A stretch of 64,000 nt of DNA from Odontesthes bonariensis (GCF_027942865.1 NC_134520.1:35255688-35319687), one strand, 5' to 3'. Counted from the stretch's first letter, positions 21,417 to 33,292 are shown. Made by a program: numbers and translations. Notes: generated by a model not told the origin, from the letters alone.

Positions 21417-24400
21417 TTAAGGAACATAACGCTCAGGTGGCTTCCGTTCTCTGCCTGAGCGACGCAAGCCTGGAGATGCAGTTGGCACCTCATCACTGTC
21501 CATGTGCAGAGGACCATCATCTGCTGGCATGTCCAGCTGAACACTGGGCTGGTCGGATGTGGGTTGGTCAGCAATGTCAGCAGGTGTACAGTCCGTATTC
21601 AGATCCAGCTCCTCGGCTGTGACACGAGATCTCAACTGATCCCCATGTCTCCTGTAGGTAATGTCTCTGTCTGTCCCCTGAACTCTGTAAGACACTGGTC
21701 CTGTTTGCTCCACTATCACTCCTGGAATCCATTTCTCTCTTCCCCCTGCTGTATTTTGCAGATACACAGGGTCATCCTGAGAAAAAGATCTACTCACTGC
21801 TCGTCGATCATGGTAGAACTTCTGCATGTACTGCTTCTTGCGAACTGTGAGTGCTGTATCGGGATGAATCAGGTCCAGGCGGGTGCGCATGTGCCTGTTC
21901 AAAAACAAATCTGCAGGTGACTGGCCTGTAGTACAGTTAGGAGTACTGCGGTATTGCATTAGAAACACAGAGATCTTGTCCTCTAAATCCATGGAAGTCT
22001 GTCCAAGTTTCTTAATTCCATTTTTAAATGTTTGCACGTACCTTTCGGCGAGGCCATTGCTGGCAGGGTGACCAGGGGCACTGGTGGAGTGTAGAATTCC
22101 ATTCTGTCTCATGAAGGTTTTGAATTCCTCAGATGTGAACTGTGTTCCGTTGTCCGTGACAACATGCTCAGGAAGCCCGTATGCTGCAAACAGTCTACGC
22201 AGTCTGGTGATGGTGGCTTGTGAGGTGAGGGATGGCATTTTGAACACCTCCAGCCACTTGGAATAGGCATCCACCACTATCATAAAAGTGTGACCTAGGA
22301 AGGGGCCAGCAAAGTCTATGTGTAGTCTTTTCCAGCTCTGGCCAGGAAACTCCCATGGATGTAATGGTACCTGGCGAGGCATCCGTTGTTCCATCTGGCA
22401 AGACTGGCAGGCTTTGCATACCTGTTCTAGATCTCCATCAATCTTGGGCCACCACACGTACTGGCGTGCGAGGTCTTTCATCTTCACAATACCCTGGTGT
22501 CCAGAGTGCAACTCCTTTAGCACGTTTTTTTTCTGTTTCTCTGGTAGCACGACCCTGGTTCCCCATAGGACGCATCCACGTTCAATGGACAGTTCACATC
22601 GGCGTGAGTGGAAGGCTTTCAGAGTAGCATCCACGATCGCTGGCCAACCATTCATGATGAATTTCAGAACTTTGGACAGCACCACGTCTGTCCGTGTGGC
22701 GCGTGCTACTTGGTCAGCATCCAAGGGTGCTTGTTCTAGGTGCTCAGTTAACAGTCCATGAATGCTCTCTGAGATGGCTGCTGTTCTGGCATCACTTGTC
22801 TCTGGTAAAGGGACTCTTGACAGTCCATCTGGATTGCTGTGTTTCTCAGATGCACAGTACTCAATGGTATAGTCATAAGCAGACAGTATGATTGCCCATC
22901 TTTGAATTCGTGCTGCAGCCATAGTGGGTAAACATTTGTGCTCTCCAAAAAGAGTCAGCAAGGGTTTGTGGTCAGTAACTATTTTAAATCTCCTTCCCCA
23001 TAAGTACTGGTGGAACTTTTTTACTCCAAATATCACAGACAATCCCTCTTTTTCTATTTGGGAGTAGTTTCTTTCAGCAGGGGCCAGCGTACGAGATGCA
23101 TATGCAATGGGCCTCTTCTCTCCTGATGGCAATTCATGTTGAATGACAGCCCCTATGCCGTAGGCTGATGAATCACAGGCCAGTACAAGAGGTAAGTCTG
23201 GATTGTAGTGCATGAGTACCTGATCACTTGCTAACAATTCTTTGCACTTCTCAAAGGCTTTTTGCTGTGGTTTCTTCCACTCCCAGCTAACTTGTTCTTT
23301 TAACAGTCTGTAGAGGGGAGCCAACACGGTGCTTTGGTTTGGCATGAAACGCCAATAGTAATTGACTAGGCCTAGAAATGCTCTGAGTTCCCTCACTGAG
23401 GAGGGCGCTGGGGCCTCCTTGATGGCCTTTACCTTATCTGGAGATGGATGAAGACCTTGGCTATCCAGTACATGGCCCAGGTATTCAATCTCCTTTTTCC
23501 CAAACTCGTATTTGGATTTCTTCACTCTTAGGCCACATTCCTGAAGTCTCTGTAACACCTTTTGTAGCTTCTGCAAGTGGTCTCGTTCATTTCTTCCCGT
23601 TACAAGTAAATCATCCAAATAAGTAACTACATCAAGATCTTTTAGGAGATTCTCCATAATGCGTTGAAAAATGGAGGGGGCAGAGCTGACTCCAAAAGCT
23701 AATCTATTGTACACAAAGAGACCTCGGTGTGTGTTGATGGTCAGTAGCTTTTTTGACTCCTCCTCCAGCAGCACTTGCTGGTATGCTGCAGCCAGATCAA
23801 TTTTTGAGAATATTTTTCCTCCACTTAAGGTCGCCATCAGCTCCTCAATGCGAGGCAGGGGGCAAGTTTCAGTATTAGCAGCTTGATTAACTGTTAATTT
23901 GTAATCCCCACACAGGCGAATTGTATTGTCTTTCTTGACTACAGGCACTACTGGTGCAGCCCACTCGCTATGCTTAACTGGTGATATTATGCCGGCCTTC
24001 TCCAGCCGGTCTAGTTCTGCATCCACCCTGGCTTTCATGGCAAACGGCAATGAGCGGCTCTTGCAAAACTTTGGGGGGACATCTGGATTTACAAGAATCT
24101 TAGCTTTGAAGTCACGCAGCGTGCCCAGTTCTTCGTTAAACACTTCTGAGTGTAACTGAAGCACATCCTCTATGGACCTTGGTTCATGCATCTCACTCAC
24201 ATGTTTTATTTCCTTCCAATCCAGTATAATTTTCTGTAGCCAGTTTCTGCCACATAGTGCAGGGCCAGCACCTTTCACTACAATAAGTGGTAGCTGCTCT
24301 CTTTGCTGCTTATAGCCAACTGTGGCTTCAAACTGACCTACCACAGGCATAGTTTCTCCGGTGTATGTTTTTAGCTTAACACTAGCGACATCTAGCGGTT

Positions 24401-25328
24401 GCTCTGGGAAATGCGTCAAGTACATGGTTTCAGAAATAATACTCACGGCAGCGCCATGGTCGATTTCCATCTCGATGTCTTGGCCTTTCACTTTAAAGTG
24501 CGTGTTGAAAGGTTGTTTGCAGTCTCCACTGGCTAGTGTGAAAATTGGCAATTCATCATCTTCTGCTTCCACATACTTTGTGTTCTTTTCGGTTTCATGG
24601 CGTCTCCTATTTGGTTGAGCAGCAGTAGTTGTAGCTCTGCAAGCCTTTTTAATATGTCCGGTTTTCCCACACCCGTAGCATTTCGCGTCTTTGAAGTAGC
24701 ACACACTATGACTGTGATTTGTACCGTGGCACCGGTAACACTTTCTCCCCGTCGAGTTGAAGGAACGTGTCTCCACCCTGTGCACGGTCTCCGCGCAGGA
24801 GTCTGGTCTCTGGAGCTGCTCGGCGTCCTTCGCGGCTGTCTCCATACTTACAGCAATCTCGAACGCTCTGGCAAAAGTTAATTTATCTTCCGAAAGCAAT
24901 TTTCGCTGGCACGCTTCATTCCTTATGCCACTCACTAATCGATCCCGTAGCGCGTCATCTAGCGTGGCACCAAACTGACAATGTAATGCGCACTGCTTCA
25001 GCTCAGCTGCGTAATTAGTGACACTTTCGTCTGGCTTCTGATTACGGCGATTGAAACGGAATCTCTCCGCTATCAGTAGGGGCTCAGGCTCAAAATGCGT
25101 GGTCAATGTACTCACAATTTCGGCAAATGTTTTGTCCTTCGGTTTAGCTGGCTGCACTAAATTTCTTAAAAGTCCATAGGTGGTTGGTCCCATTACGCTC
25201 AGCAATGTGGCCACCTGTTTCTCCTCTGTAATTCCATTCGCCTGGAAGAACTGCTCCAGTCTTTCCGTATACGCTGTCCAGGACTCCGACTTCGGGACAA
25301 ATTCTCCTATTGTCCCAATTAAAGCCAT
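21417..25328 (-). CDS. Gypsy gag-pol polyprotein, single frame, about 1,303 aa
   Basis: Retrotransposon polyprotein with all parts in one frame and no frameshift site. Order: gag (residues 1-190); two CX2CX4HX4C zinc knuckles (about 198-231); aspartic protease with motif EIDHGAAVSIIS near 291, where the usual D-T/S-G is D-H-G; reverse transcriptase with YLDD near 571; RNase H with CDSSAYG near 719 and TDHKP near 786; integrase with an HHCC finger (HSGHQG ... CKACQSCQ, about 942-979) and a DDE triad (D in HIDFAGP, D in TDNGTQF, E in GLAERY, about 1005-1096). The domain order RT-RNaseH-IN is Gypsy-type, and the gag and tRNA-Ser site suggest the Mag clade. The true ATG is at 25328; a GTG precedes it. 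The unusual protease motif may be a family trait or a defect. Confidence 0.93.
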   Translation of the reverse strand: MALIGTIGEFVPKSESWTAYTERLEQFFQANGITEEKQVATLLSVMGPTTYGLLRNLVQPAKPKDKTFAEIVSTLTTHFEPEPLLIAERFRFNRRNQKPDESVTNYAAELKQCALHCQFGATLDDALRDRLVSGIRNEACQRKLLSEDKLTFARAFEIAVSMETAAKDAEQLQRPDSCAETVHRVETRSFNSTGRKCYRCHGTNHSHSVCYFKDAKCYGCGKTGHIKKACRATTTAAQPNRRRHETEKNTKYVEAEDDELPIFTLASGDCKQPFNTHFKVKGQDIEMEIDHGAAVSIISETMYLTHFPEQPLDVASVKLKTYTGETMPVVGQFEATVGYKQQREQLPLIVVKGAGPALCGRNWLQKIILDWKEIKHVSEMHEPRSIEDVLQLHSEVFNEELGTLRDFKAKILVNPDVPPKFCKSRSLPFAMKARVDAELDRLEKAGIISPVKHSEWAAPVVPVVKKDNTIRLCGDYKLTVNQAANTETCPLPRIEELMATLSGGKIFSKIDLAAAYQQVLLEEESKKLLTINTHRGLFVYNRLAFGVSSAPSIFQRIMENLLKDLDVVTYLDDLLVTGRNERDHLQKLQKVLQRLQECGLRVKKSKYEFGKKEIEYLGHVLDSQGLHPSPDKVKAIKEAPAPSSVRELRAFLGLVNYYWRFMPNQSTVLAPLYRLLKEQVSWEWKKPQQKAFEKCKELLASDQVLMHYNPDLPLVLACDSSAYGIGAVIQHELPSGEKRPIAYASRTLAPAERNYSQIEKEGLSVIFGVKKFHQYLWGRRFKIVTDHKPLLTLFGEHKCLPTMAAARIQRWAIILSAYDYTIEYCASEKHSNPDGLSRVPLPETSDARTAAISESIHGLLTEHLEQAPLDADQVARATRTDVVLSKVLKFIMNGWPAIVDATLKAFHSRRCELSIERGCVLWGTRVVLPEKQKKNVLKELHSGHQGIVKMKDLARQYVWWPKIDGDLEQVCKACQSCQMEQRMPRQVPLHPWEFPGQSWKRLHIDFAGPFLGHTFMIVVDAYSKWLEVFKMPSLTSQATITRLRRLFAAYGLPEHVVTDNGTQFTSEEFKTFMRQNGILHSTSAPGHPASNGLAERYVQTFKNGIKKLGQTSMDLEDKISVFLMQYRSTPNCTTGQSPADLFLNRHMRTRLDLIHPDTALTVRKKQYMQKFYHDRRAVSRSFSQDDPVYLQNTAGGREKWIPGVIVEQTGPVSYRVQGTDRDITYRRHGDQLRSRVTAEELDLNTDCTPADIADQPTSDQPSVQLDMPADDGPLHMDSDEVPTASPGLRRSGRERKPPERYVP

Positions 25329-25351
25329 CACTTTGACTTTCCGTTTTTATT

Positions 25352-25361
25352 CTCGTCGCCA
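25352..25361 (-). promoter_or_regulatory. Gypsy primer binding site (tRNA-Ser like)
   Basis: TGGCGACGAG on the minus strand, 6 nt after the 5' LTR. It matches the complement of the 3' end of serine tRNA (GCU), as I recall that tRNA; further matches continue with mismatches. Confidence 0.6.
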
Positions 25362-25367
25362 GTTTTC

Positions 25368-25531
25368 TGTGATGTATTTTCATTCCAGAATAACGCACAC
25401 GGAAACAGCCAGCCCTTTTGCTGTGAGTTGTCTTTACTTGGGGTCAAAACAGGAAGTCAGTACAGGTGTCCCAGGTGTCCTTAAATAGACTTAGAAATTA
25501 ACCAATCCCCAATCATGTTTAATACATCACA
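25368..25531 (-). repeat. Gypsy 5' LTR
   Basis: 164 bp, same ends as the 3' LTR. At 164 bp it is short for a Gypsy LTR. It is followed on the minus strand by the primer binding site and the gag-pol start. Confidence 0.95.
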
Positions 25532-25536
25532 AAAAT

Positions 25537-26020
25537 AATTAGTTAAATTAATCTTAAAGAATTAGAATGCTCCATTTTCTCTGTTTTGCAATAAAATCAG
25601 TTCATTTTCATCAGCTGAAGGCACTAAAAGAAGTCAGGAACGATCACTGTCACGCTTAATAAACACCTTAAATGATTTTAATGCATGAAAGCAGTTATGT
25701 AATCGCACAGGTGTGCCACTTTTATTGGCCATGCTGAACAGGTTTATGAGCAAAGGTGCAGTTCGTTTGTGAAAATGTAAAATTGAATCTGTTTTACCGT
25801 CACATCTGCCTTAATCCCGCAGCCATACAATTACCCACATTTATGTTCAATTATTTAGTCGCATTATTTCACAAATAACAAAAAAAACGAGCTCAACGTA
25901 ATTGCATTTGTTCGCCGAATTAACCAATGAACGTTTCTCTTCACTTTGTATGTTTGAAAGAGGGAAAACCATCTTTAGATCGTTGAAGGATGAGAGGAAA
26001 TGTTAAAAACATGATGGTTG
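25537..26020. other. Upstream block of copy 1, paired with 53650-53980
   Basis: No gene. It is nearly identical to copy 2 from the GCACAGGTGTGCCAC region onward, which helps define the duplicated segment. Confidence 0.6.
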
Positions 26021-26024
26021 TTAA

Positions 26025-26390
26025 AGGAGAACTGCGGTATTTTCAACATTAAGCCTCTTTTCTGAGTCGTCTGCAATGTTTTAGAACCCCCCTCAACGCT
26101 TTTTTGAATTTTACTGCTGTCTCCGGTATTTGCCTAATTTTGATTCATCTCAACCTGCTTCAGAATGGCAAGTCATGTGCATGTCCTAAAAGGTCCGTAA
26201 AAGCACCATAAACGTCCGTTTTCAAAATCATCAACTCACCGGAGTGGTTACTGGTGTGCACTGGTAATCCATATCAAATTTCGTTGCGAAAAGTTGCTTC
26301 TGTCGTGTTTTATTTGACATTTTGTAGAGCGGAAGTTTATCCACAGCTGTGAGGTGGCTAAGAAAATAGTTCTGGCATGAACGAGCTGAA
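26025..26390. mobile_element. TTAA-type element, left end AGGAGAACTGCGG (truncated)
   Basis: Begins after TTAA at 26021-26024, where copy 2 reads on without insert (about 53985). The right terminus was not found; it ends within about 370 bp where homology with copy 2 resumes (AAAAAGTTATGACAAC). Confidence 0.5.
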
Positions 26391-28000
26391 TCCCAAAAAG
26401 TTATGACAACATTGTGTTTTCCTCAGGAAATGCGGCTTCTTTTTCTAAAATTTTTGAAAATTTTTATTAAATCATGTACAAAATACATAGCTGACATCAT
26501 CTTATATACATTTTAAAGGAGCAGGTGCGTATGAAGAGTAGTCAGAACACTTTACTTATCATTTAAGAACATATTGAACCATTGATTACATTAAGTTATG
26601 TTTAAACTAGCCCACATTTGTGCTGTGTGGACATTTCAATTAATTTTGTAACTGTAAACTTAAAAAAATGGTGTCCATGTTAAGTACCTCTTTTTGTCTC
26701 AGTTGAAATAAATGTCAGCTGCTGGACTGACTGACACAGACTGATGTGCATTGTTTATGGGAACGACATTCATGGTTTATCATCTCTTGAAGTTTATGAT
26801 TCAACTTGTTTGTTTTTTAAGGTGGAAAAGGAAATTACAACTAAAAAGAGCTGTTCCTGCGAAATAGCTGTGAAAATGCTTATGAGCTGAATGGGGATAG
26901 CTGACCATGCTAAAAAAGCTGAAAATAGTTCAAATAAAAAAATTAGCAGTAAAAACTGTTGCTGAAGTATTGGTTGAATGAATTGTGAAGTTGAAAAAGA
27001 AATTAGTGAAATGATTTGAAGCTGATTGAAAAAAGGCAGAACTGTTTAAATGGCTGAAAAATGGCAGAAGTGTCAGTGAAGGGTTAAAAAAACCAAAAGG
27101 ATATCAAGCAGAATGAAAAGTCTTGAAATTTTGCTGAGTCATTCTAAAAGGGTGTAATGGAATGGATATGCCGGCTTAATTGGAACCTTAAATTAAATGT
27201 TAAGAGTCCATAAGCGTGTTCTCTCTATGTGATAACATACAGAGAACACGTTGAATACAGAAATGTCGAATACAGTTATGTTGAATACAGAGAACACGTT
27301 GAAGTTGAAAAAGAAATTAGTGAAAGGATTTGAAGCTGATTGAAAAAAGGCAGAACTGTTTAAATGGCTGAAAATGGCAGAAGTGTCAGCGAAGAGAAGT
27401 TGAAGGGTTAAAAAAACAGAAGGAGAAGAAGAAAAGAAGGGAAATACAAAACCAAAAGTGAAAAGAACAATGTAGAAATGTGTGGAAATGTAGCCAAAAG
27501 TTGTAAAAGGCCAGGAAGGTATTTGTGAAAGGAGCTGGAGCCAGATGAAGACAGAAAACTGGAGAGAAGAGACAATGGGCTGGAGTGAAATAGGTTGAAG
27601 TAATGAAGACACCTGAAGATGCCAAAGTAGCAAAAGCAACGTTGAATATTAGTAGAAAAGCATTTGCTGGATTATTAATTAGCACAATATTCTATAAAGA
27701 AGGTCAAATGAGTAATAGTTAAAATAGCTGCAGTGTAATATGTAGCACAGGAGTTGAAGAGAGATGTCCTCAGTGAGAGCAATGTTTGTAACAGGTGCGG
27801 CTTAACGAACTCAAACCCAGCAGAACTGCAGGAGAAGGGGCAGAAATGGTATACAATGATCTCCTGTGACAAAAGTTGAAGAGCGAGGAAAATAATTTGA
27901 AGACCGTCAGAAGCAGAAGGCTTAGAGGAACGCTGCAATATAGTTTTTATTTCAATTGAGTGAACGATATTAAAATAGCAGCAGGTTGAACACACTTGAA
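26391..28000. other. Junction of the two segmental copies and low-complexity A/G-rich spacer
   Basis: Homology to the end of copy 2 (54,050-54,500) stops at about 26,536, and from there the sequence matches the spacer behind the hAT remnants (8395 onward). From about 26990 it becomes an A/G-rich degenerate repeat with phrases such as TTGAAGCTGATTGAAAAAAGG duplicated at about 27010 and 27330. Open frames on the minus strand here are by-products of the base composition. Confidence 0.65.
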
Positions 28001-28009
28001 GCTGTGTTT

Positions 28010-29515
28010 TGTGAACTTCCAAACTTAACATTGGAGTTAGCGAGAGAATTTGTCAGAATTTGAGAGATTGTTCTCGCTTAAAGGCTCATAGCTGAAATTC
28101 TGTAATTGTGAGCTCTTCAGTTGTTACATTGGCTGAAAGAGGACAATTATCCCTACATTGTAAGGTATAATTTGTTTCTGTCAGTTAAACTGTATGAAAA
28201 GTTATAGGAATTTGTTTGAAAAGACTGAAAAAGTTGAAACTTATCAGCACGCACTGATGAATGTCTCATTCATAAAAATCAAGAAGGAGCAAAATGTTCA
28301 TGTTTTTGAAACTGTCATATTTCAAAATTGGATGAAGATTTTAAAAAGCTGAAACAATTGGTAATAGCTGAATGTCTTGTGACCCATTTAAAGTTTGAAT
28401 GGTGTCTCAAGCTGAAAGCATGCAGAAGTAGTTAGGTTGGAAAGAGAAGGAAGTTTTAGAAGAGCTGAAAGCAGTTTCCATTCATTTGAATGACGGAAAA
28501 ATTTGAATAAAAGTTGAATATCTTAAAAAGTGTAAAAGTTAGAAACACCAAAAATGAAAGCAGGAATGTGCTGAAAGAGCCGAAGATTTTGATTACAAAA
28601 TTGTTGAAATAGCTGAAAGTATGCAGAAGTAGTTAGGTGCCGAAAACTGGAGGAATAATAACTAGAAAGAGCTGTTCCTGCGAAACAGCTGTGAGAATGC
28701 GTATGAGCTGAATGGGGATAGCTGACCATGCTAAAAGAGCTGAAAATAGTTAAATTTTAGCAGTAATTCTGTTGCTGAGGTATTGGTTGAAGGAATTTTG
28801 TGATTTGTTTTGTGTACTACCAAACTTAACATTGGAGTTAGTCGGAGAATTTGAGAGTTTGATCTCGGTTCAAGGCTCATAAATGAAATTCTGTAAATGT
28901 GAGCTCTTTAGTAGTTACATTAGCTGAAAGAGGACAATTTTACCTACATTTTAAGGTACAATTTGTTTCTTTAAGTTAAACAGTATGAAAGTTATAGGAA
29001 TTTGTTTGAAAAAACTGAAAAATTTTAAACTTATCAATACGCACCTAACTGTGTGCTCATTCATGAAAACCAAGGAGTAAAATGTTCATGTTTTTGAAAC
29101 TGTCATATTTCAAAATTGGATGAAGATTTTAAAAAGCTGAAACGATTGGTAATAGCTGAATGTCTTGTGACCCATTTAAAGTTTGAATGGTGTCTCTACC
29201 TGAAAGCATGCAGAAGTAGTTAGGTTGGAAAGAGGAGGAAGTTTTAGAAAAGCTGAAAGCAGATTCCATTCATTTGAATGACGGAAAAATTTGAATAAAA
29301 GTTGAATATCTTAAAAAGTGTAAAAGTTACAAACACCAAAAATGAAAGCAGGAATGTGCTGAAAGAGTTGAACATTTTGATACCAAAGTTGTCGAAAAAG
29401 CTGAAAGTATGCAGAAGTAGTTAGGTGCCGAAAACTGTCGGAATAATAATAACTAGAAAGAGCTGTTCCTGCGAAACAGCTGTGAGAATGCAAGAGCTGA
29501 ATTACCTTGCTAAAA
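28010..29515. repeat. Two diverged satellite units upstream of the 189-bp array
   Basis: Units of the 790-bp family with indels; the second is cut short near 29515. Repeat-derived open frames on the minus strand (28523, 29311) match those at 744, 1534 and 2324. Confidence 0.8.
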
Positions 29516-30380
29516 AATCTTAAGAAGCTAAAAAATTTGAGCATTTTAAAATTTGAATGGTGTCTCTAGCTGAAAGTATGCTGAAGTAGTTAAGATTTGA
29601 AAGGATTTGAAAGGATTTGAAGATAAACTTAATTTTCATATTTTTTAAACTGTCATATTTAAAAATTGGCCGAATATTTTTAAAAGCTGAAACATTTGGT
29701 AATAGCTGAATGTCTTATGGACATTTTAAAATTTGAATAGTGTCTCCAGCTGAAAGTATGCTGAAGTAGTTAAGATTTGAAAGGATTTGAAGGATTTGAA
29801 AGGATTTGAAGATAAACTTAATTTTCATATTTTTTAAACTGTCATATTTCAAAATTGGCCAAATATTTTTAAAAGCTGACAGATTTGGTAATAGCTGAAT
29901 GTCTTATGAACATTTTAAAATTTGAATGGTGTCTCTAGCTGAAAGTATGCTGAAGTAGTTAAGATTTGAAAGGATTTGAAGGATTTGAAAGGATTTGAAG
30001 ATAAACTTAATTTTCATATTTTTTAAACTGTCATATTTCAAAATTGGCCAAATATTTTAAAAAGGTGACACATTTGGTAATAGCTGAATGTCTTATGAAC
30101 ATTTTGAAATTTGAATGGTGTCTCTAGCTGAAAGTATGCTGAAGTAGTTAAGATTTGTAAGGATTTGAAGGATTTAAAAGGATTTGAAGATAAACTTAAT
30201 TTTCATATTTTTTAAACTGTCATGTTTCAAAATTGGCCGAATATTTTTAAAAGCTGACACATTTGGTAATAGCTGAATGTCTTATGAACATTTTAAAATT
30301 TGAATGGTGTTTCTAGCTGAAAGTATGCTGAAGTAGTTAAGATTTGAAAGGATTTGAAAGGATTTGAAGGATTTGAAGAT
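29516..30380. repeat. Tandem array of about 189-bp units, roughly 4.5 copies
   Basis: The phrase ATAAACTTAATTTTCATATT recurs at about 29622, 29812, 30001 and 30190. The unit is a shortened, diverged form of part of the 790-bp satellite, with an internal GGATTTGAAA duplication. It is found only downstream of IFIT-C. Confidence 0.85.
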
Positions 30381-31050
30381 TTACCATTACTTTTAAAGGG
30401 AAAAAAAGTTGAACAAAAAGCTTACTATCTTAAAAAGTTGAAAAGTTTGAAATACCAGAAGTAATAGCAGAAAAGAGCTGAAGGAGCTGAACATTTTGAT
30501 ACCAAATTTGTTGAAATAGCTGAAAGTATGCTGAAGTAGTTGAATGCCGAAAATCGGCGGAAGACGGAATAATAATAATAAAAGGAAACAGGAACTTAAT
30601 AGTGAGAATGCTTAATGCATTCTCACAATAAAGGGAAACAGGAACTTAATAGTGAGAATGCCTTATACATTCTCACAATTATAGATTATATCGAATCAGG
30701 GGGAAATAAGAAAACACACACAAACACACACGATGGAAAAGGGAGAATAACACAAAGAGGGAAAAACACAGCTGAACCCAGAGACCCATGACATGTTCCT
30801 TCTGTTCTGTTTCCTTCTGGAGTTTCTGCTGCTGCTGTTTATCAGTTTGATGCTGTTAGAGCTTCTGGTTCAGTTGAACTTTACCCAGTAAAATGTTTTT
30901 TCTTTTCCAACAACCTAACTCATGAAGGCCTGCTTTTGTGTCATTTTCTGTCGAGATACCTGATGAGAAAGTTTATTCAGCTCATAGTTTGTATTGAACG
31001 GATACATCAAAAGAAACATCAAATATTCAGACGTGTTAAGTTTTGCACAT
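30381..31050. other. IFIT-C 3' flank block
   Basis: Same organisation as 3249-3653, with a duplicated GGGAAACAGGAACTTAATAG phrase (30580-30650), a short interrupted CA run (about 30715) and the CTG-rich block. Confidence 0.65.
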
Positions 31051-31056
31051 TTTATT
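31051..31056 (-). terminator. Polyadenylation signal of IFIT-C
   Basis: AATAAA on the minus strand, about 350 nt past the IFIT-C stop codon. Confidence 0.6.
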
Positions 31057-31403
31057 CACATAAAATGTTTGAATACATAAAACTCTTGTACAGTCAACAG
31101 AAAAAGATATTTTTCATGAACATATTTGTTCAGTAGTGTTATTACAGCTTAAAAGCAGCATTTTATGCTCTAACTAGTTGCATCTGTTCTGTTTATAAAA
31201 GCAAAGACTGAGTTTTGTGTCACACTGCAAACATTACAGTCTTCTTTCTAAAACTATCACATATCAGACACAGATTTAAGAAATGGAATTATTTTTAAAA
31301 CATTTTTTTGTGAGCATGAGATTAAATTTCCTCTCCTCTATCTTGAGCACACACAGATGTGAAAAGCTTTCTGTTCAGATTTGGAGCCCGTGTCTTTAAG
31401 AAC

Positions 31404-32694
31404 TCACTCAGACTCAGAATCTTGCAGGTTTGCCAGAAACTTCTGGATTTCTCCGCACATTCTGTGCCTGCCTTGCTCTGCAATCTTCTGCAGCGCTTTG
31501 ATGCTGTTCTGCCTGTGGAAGCCCTGGTGAGGTATCTCTGCTGCCTTCATGTTATACCGAATCGACTTCTGCCTGTCATTTCGATCAGAGAACCAGTATC
31601 TTGCGTAGCCGTTGTAGATCAGCTGTTTTTGTGTAGGGTCCAGATCTGCCTTCAGCAGCTCCTTGTATATCTGATCGGCTGTCATCAGGCCCCGAACTGA
31701 CTTTGCATGTAAGGTTGCCAGGTCGATCTTCTTGGATAATGAAGAATGAGGGGAAAGAGAGATCACCTCCTCAGTCAGACTGATGGCTCTGTCAAATATT
31801 TTTCGATTTGGGCGGCCGTCTTTGGAATAAATGATTTTCCATTTGTAGCAGAGTGCAGCACACCTCTTCAGGTAGGGCTCATCTGGATGCTTCTTCAGGG
31901 CCTCCTCTACCACATCAACGGCATCATCATAGAGCTTGAGTTCTCTGTACAGCCACACCAGTGGTTTCATGCCGCTGTAGCTGCTGACGGGATTGATTAA
32001 AATCTTTTTTGCCAACTCGTATGCCTCATCTTCAAGTTGCTCTCCTCTCCTGACACGTTGGTGCAGGTCACGAGCAGCGAGGTACAAGTTCTCTGGATCC
32101 TTCTCTCTGGCCATTCTGATCTCCTCCAAGATGGCCTTCAGGTCTGTGTCACTGTGCTTATGAACACTCATCAACCCCACCACCCGGCTTGTCTGCCACT
32201 GCACCATGTCTGGCTTCATCCTGATGGCTCTCTGGAAGTAATCTGCTGCCAGCAGCTTCCTGTCTTTGTCAAAATTCATCAGAGTCCAGGCCTTCTCTGC
32301 TAAGATCTCTGGGTGGAGCTCATCCTGTAGTGGAGATGGGTATTTCTGTATCAGGGCTTCCACCTTTGACAGGTAATCTTGACTTTTATCTTCCTCGCCC
32401 AGATGATGGTGCAGCCACGCCAGGTTCCCGTAGTTCACCACCAACCAGGGACCCTCCTCTGTGTTTCTCAGCTGGTGTAAGGCCTCCGTGGCCCTGCTGA
32501 AGAGACGTTGGGCCTCTTCAAAGGAGCCCAACTTGTATTGGATGAACCCCTGCAGGTTGTAAATGTGACCCAGCCAGCAGTTTCCTTCCTCGGTGCCGAT
32601 GTACTCCAGCTTACCCTTTAGACGGAGCATTTTTTCCTTTTTGGGGTTCAGCCCCCAGGTGAAGTGACACTCCAGGGCATCCAGTGTGGACTGA
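31404..32694 (-). CDS. ifit: IFIT-C: interferon-induced protein with tetratricopeptide repeats, exon 2
   Basis: Intact coding exon. With exon 1 at 36824-36831 (ATGATGAG) it encodes about 432 aa, MMSQSTLDALECHF to DSESE. It is closest to IFIT-A over the C-terminal half (for example KAILEEIRMAREKDPEN and LTEEVISL contexts), but its N-terminal segment resembles B/D (HFTWGLNPKKEKMLRLKGKLE) rather than A (WALYDKKDKM). This is consistent with exchange between neighbours. TPR-like helices run through the length, as in the family. The acceptor is AG at 32695-32696. Regulation should be by interferon through the promoter at 36929-37015. Confidence 0.93.
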
Positions 32695-33292
32695 CTCTGA
32701 GCAGCACTGATGGAAAAGCATTTAAAAAGACGTATTAATGACCAGAGAGATGATACAATCTGCTCAGAAACTCTCAGAAATGAAGTAAGGATCAATAAAA
32801 AGACAGCACAGGAGTAAGGTAGGGACTAAGGAAAGAGGAGGGAAAATAATAAATGGTGTGAAAGGAAAATTAAGTAGAAAATTATTAAATAAGGAAGCAC
32901 ACAGGAGACATTTTTACAGCCTTTTTTCCAAACAAAATTACATGTAATTAACTGATATAAAAGATCTAATTATCGAAAAACAAAGTATTTCAAATGATTG
33001 TAGGAAACATACCAAATACTTTTTGAAAATGTGTTTTCATGAGCACTTCCTGTAACAACATTCTGGATGTGATGAATGTAGTTTTGAAGTAAAATATTTA
33101 ACAGACTCAGCTTGAAAGATTTAATCTGCTGAACTTAAGAAACACTGAATACACATAAAAATAAAACCTGCAGGTAAGGAAAGAGGAAGTAAATAACAAG
33201 AGAACCTGAAGGTGGGGGGCTCGTCCGGGATCTATAATTCCCGAGCTGAAGAAAACCACAGTAATTTAAATGTCTTTTAAAATTGTTCGAAA

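Larger units (their letters stand above)
21168..25531 (-). mobile_element. Complete Ty3/Gypsy retrotransposon (Mag-like), 4,364 bp
   Basis: Two 164-bp LTRs (21168-21331 and 25368-25531) differing at one position, a 5-bp target duplication AAAAT at 21163-21167 and 25532-25536, a primer binding site, a polypurine tract and one uninterrupted gag-pol frame. LTR ends are TGTGATGTATT...AATACATCACA. The element is absent from the paralogous segment. Near-identical LTRs and an open frame indicate a very recent insertion. Confidence 0.97.

Noticed and set aside
27193-28031. Minus-strand open frames rich in F, L and S
   Set aside because: Located in A/G-rich low-complexity repeat; composition alone keeps the frames open.
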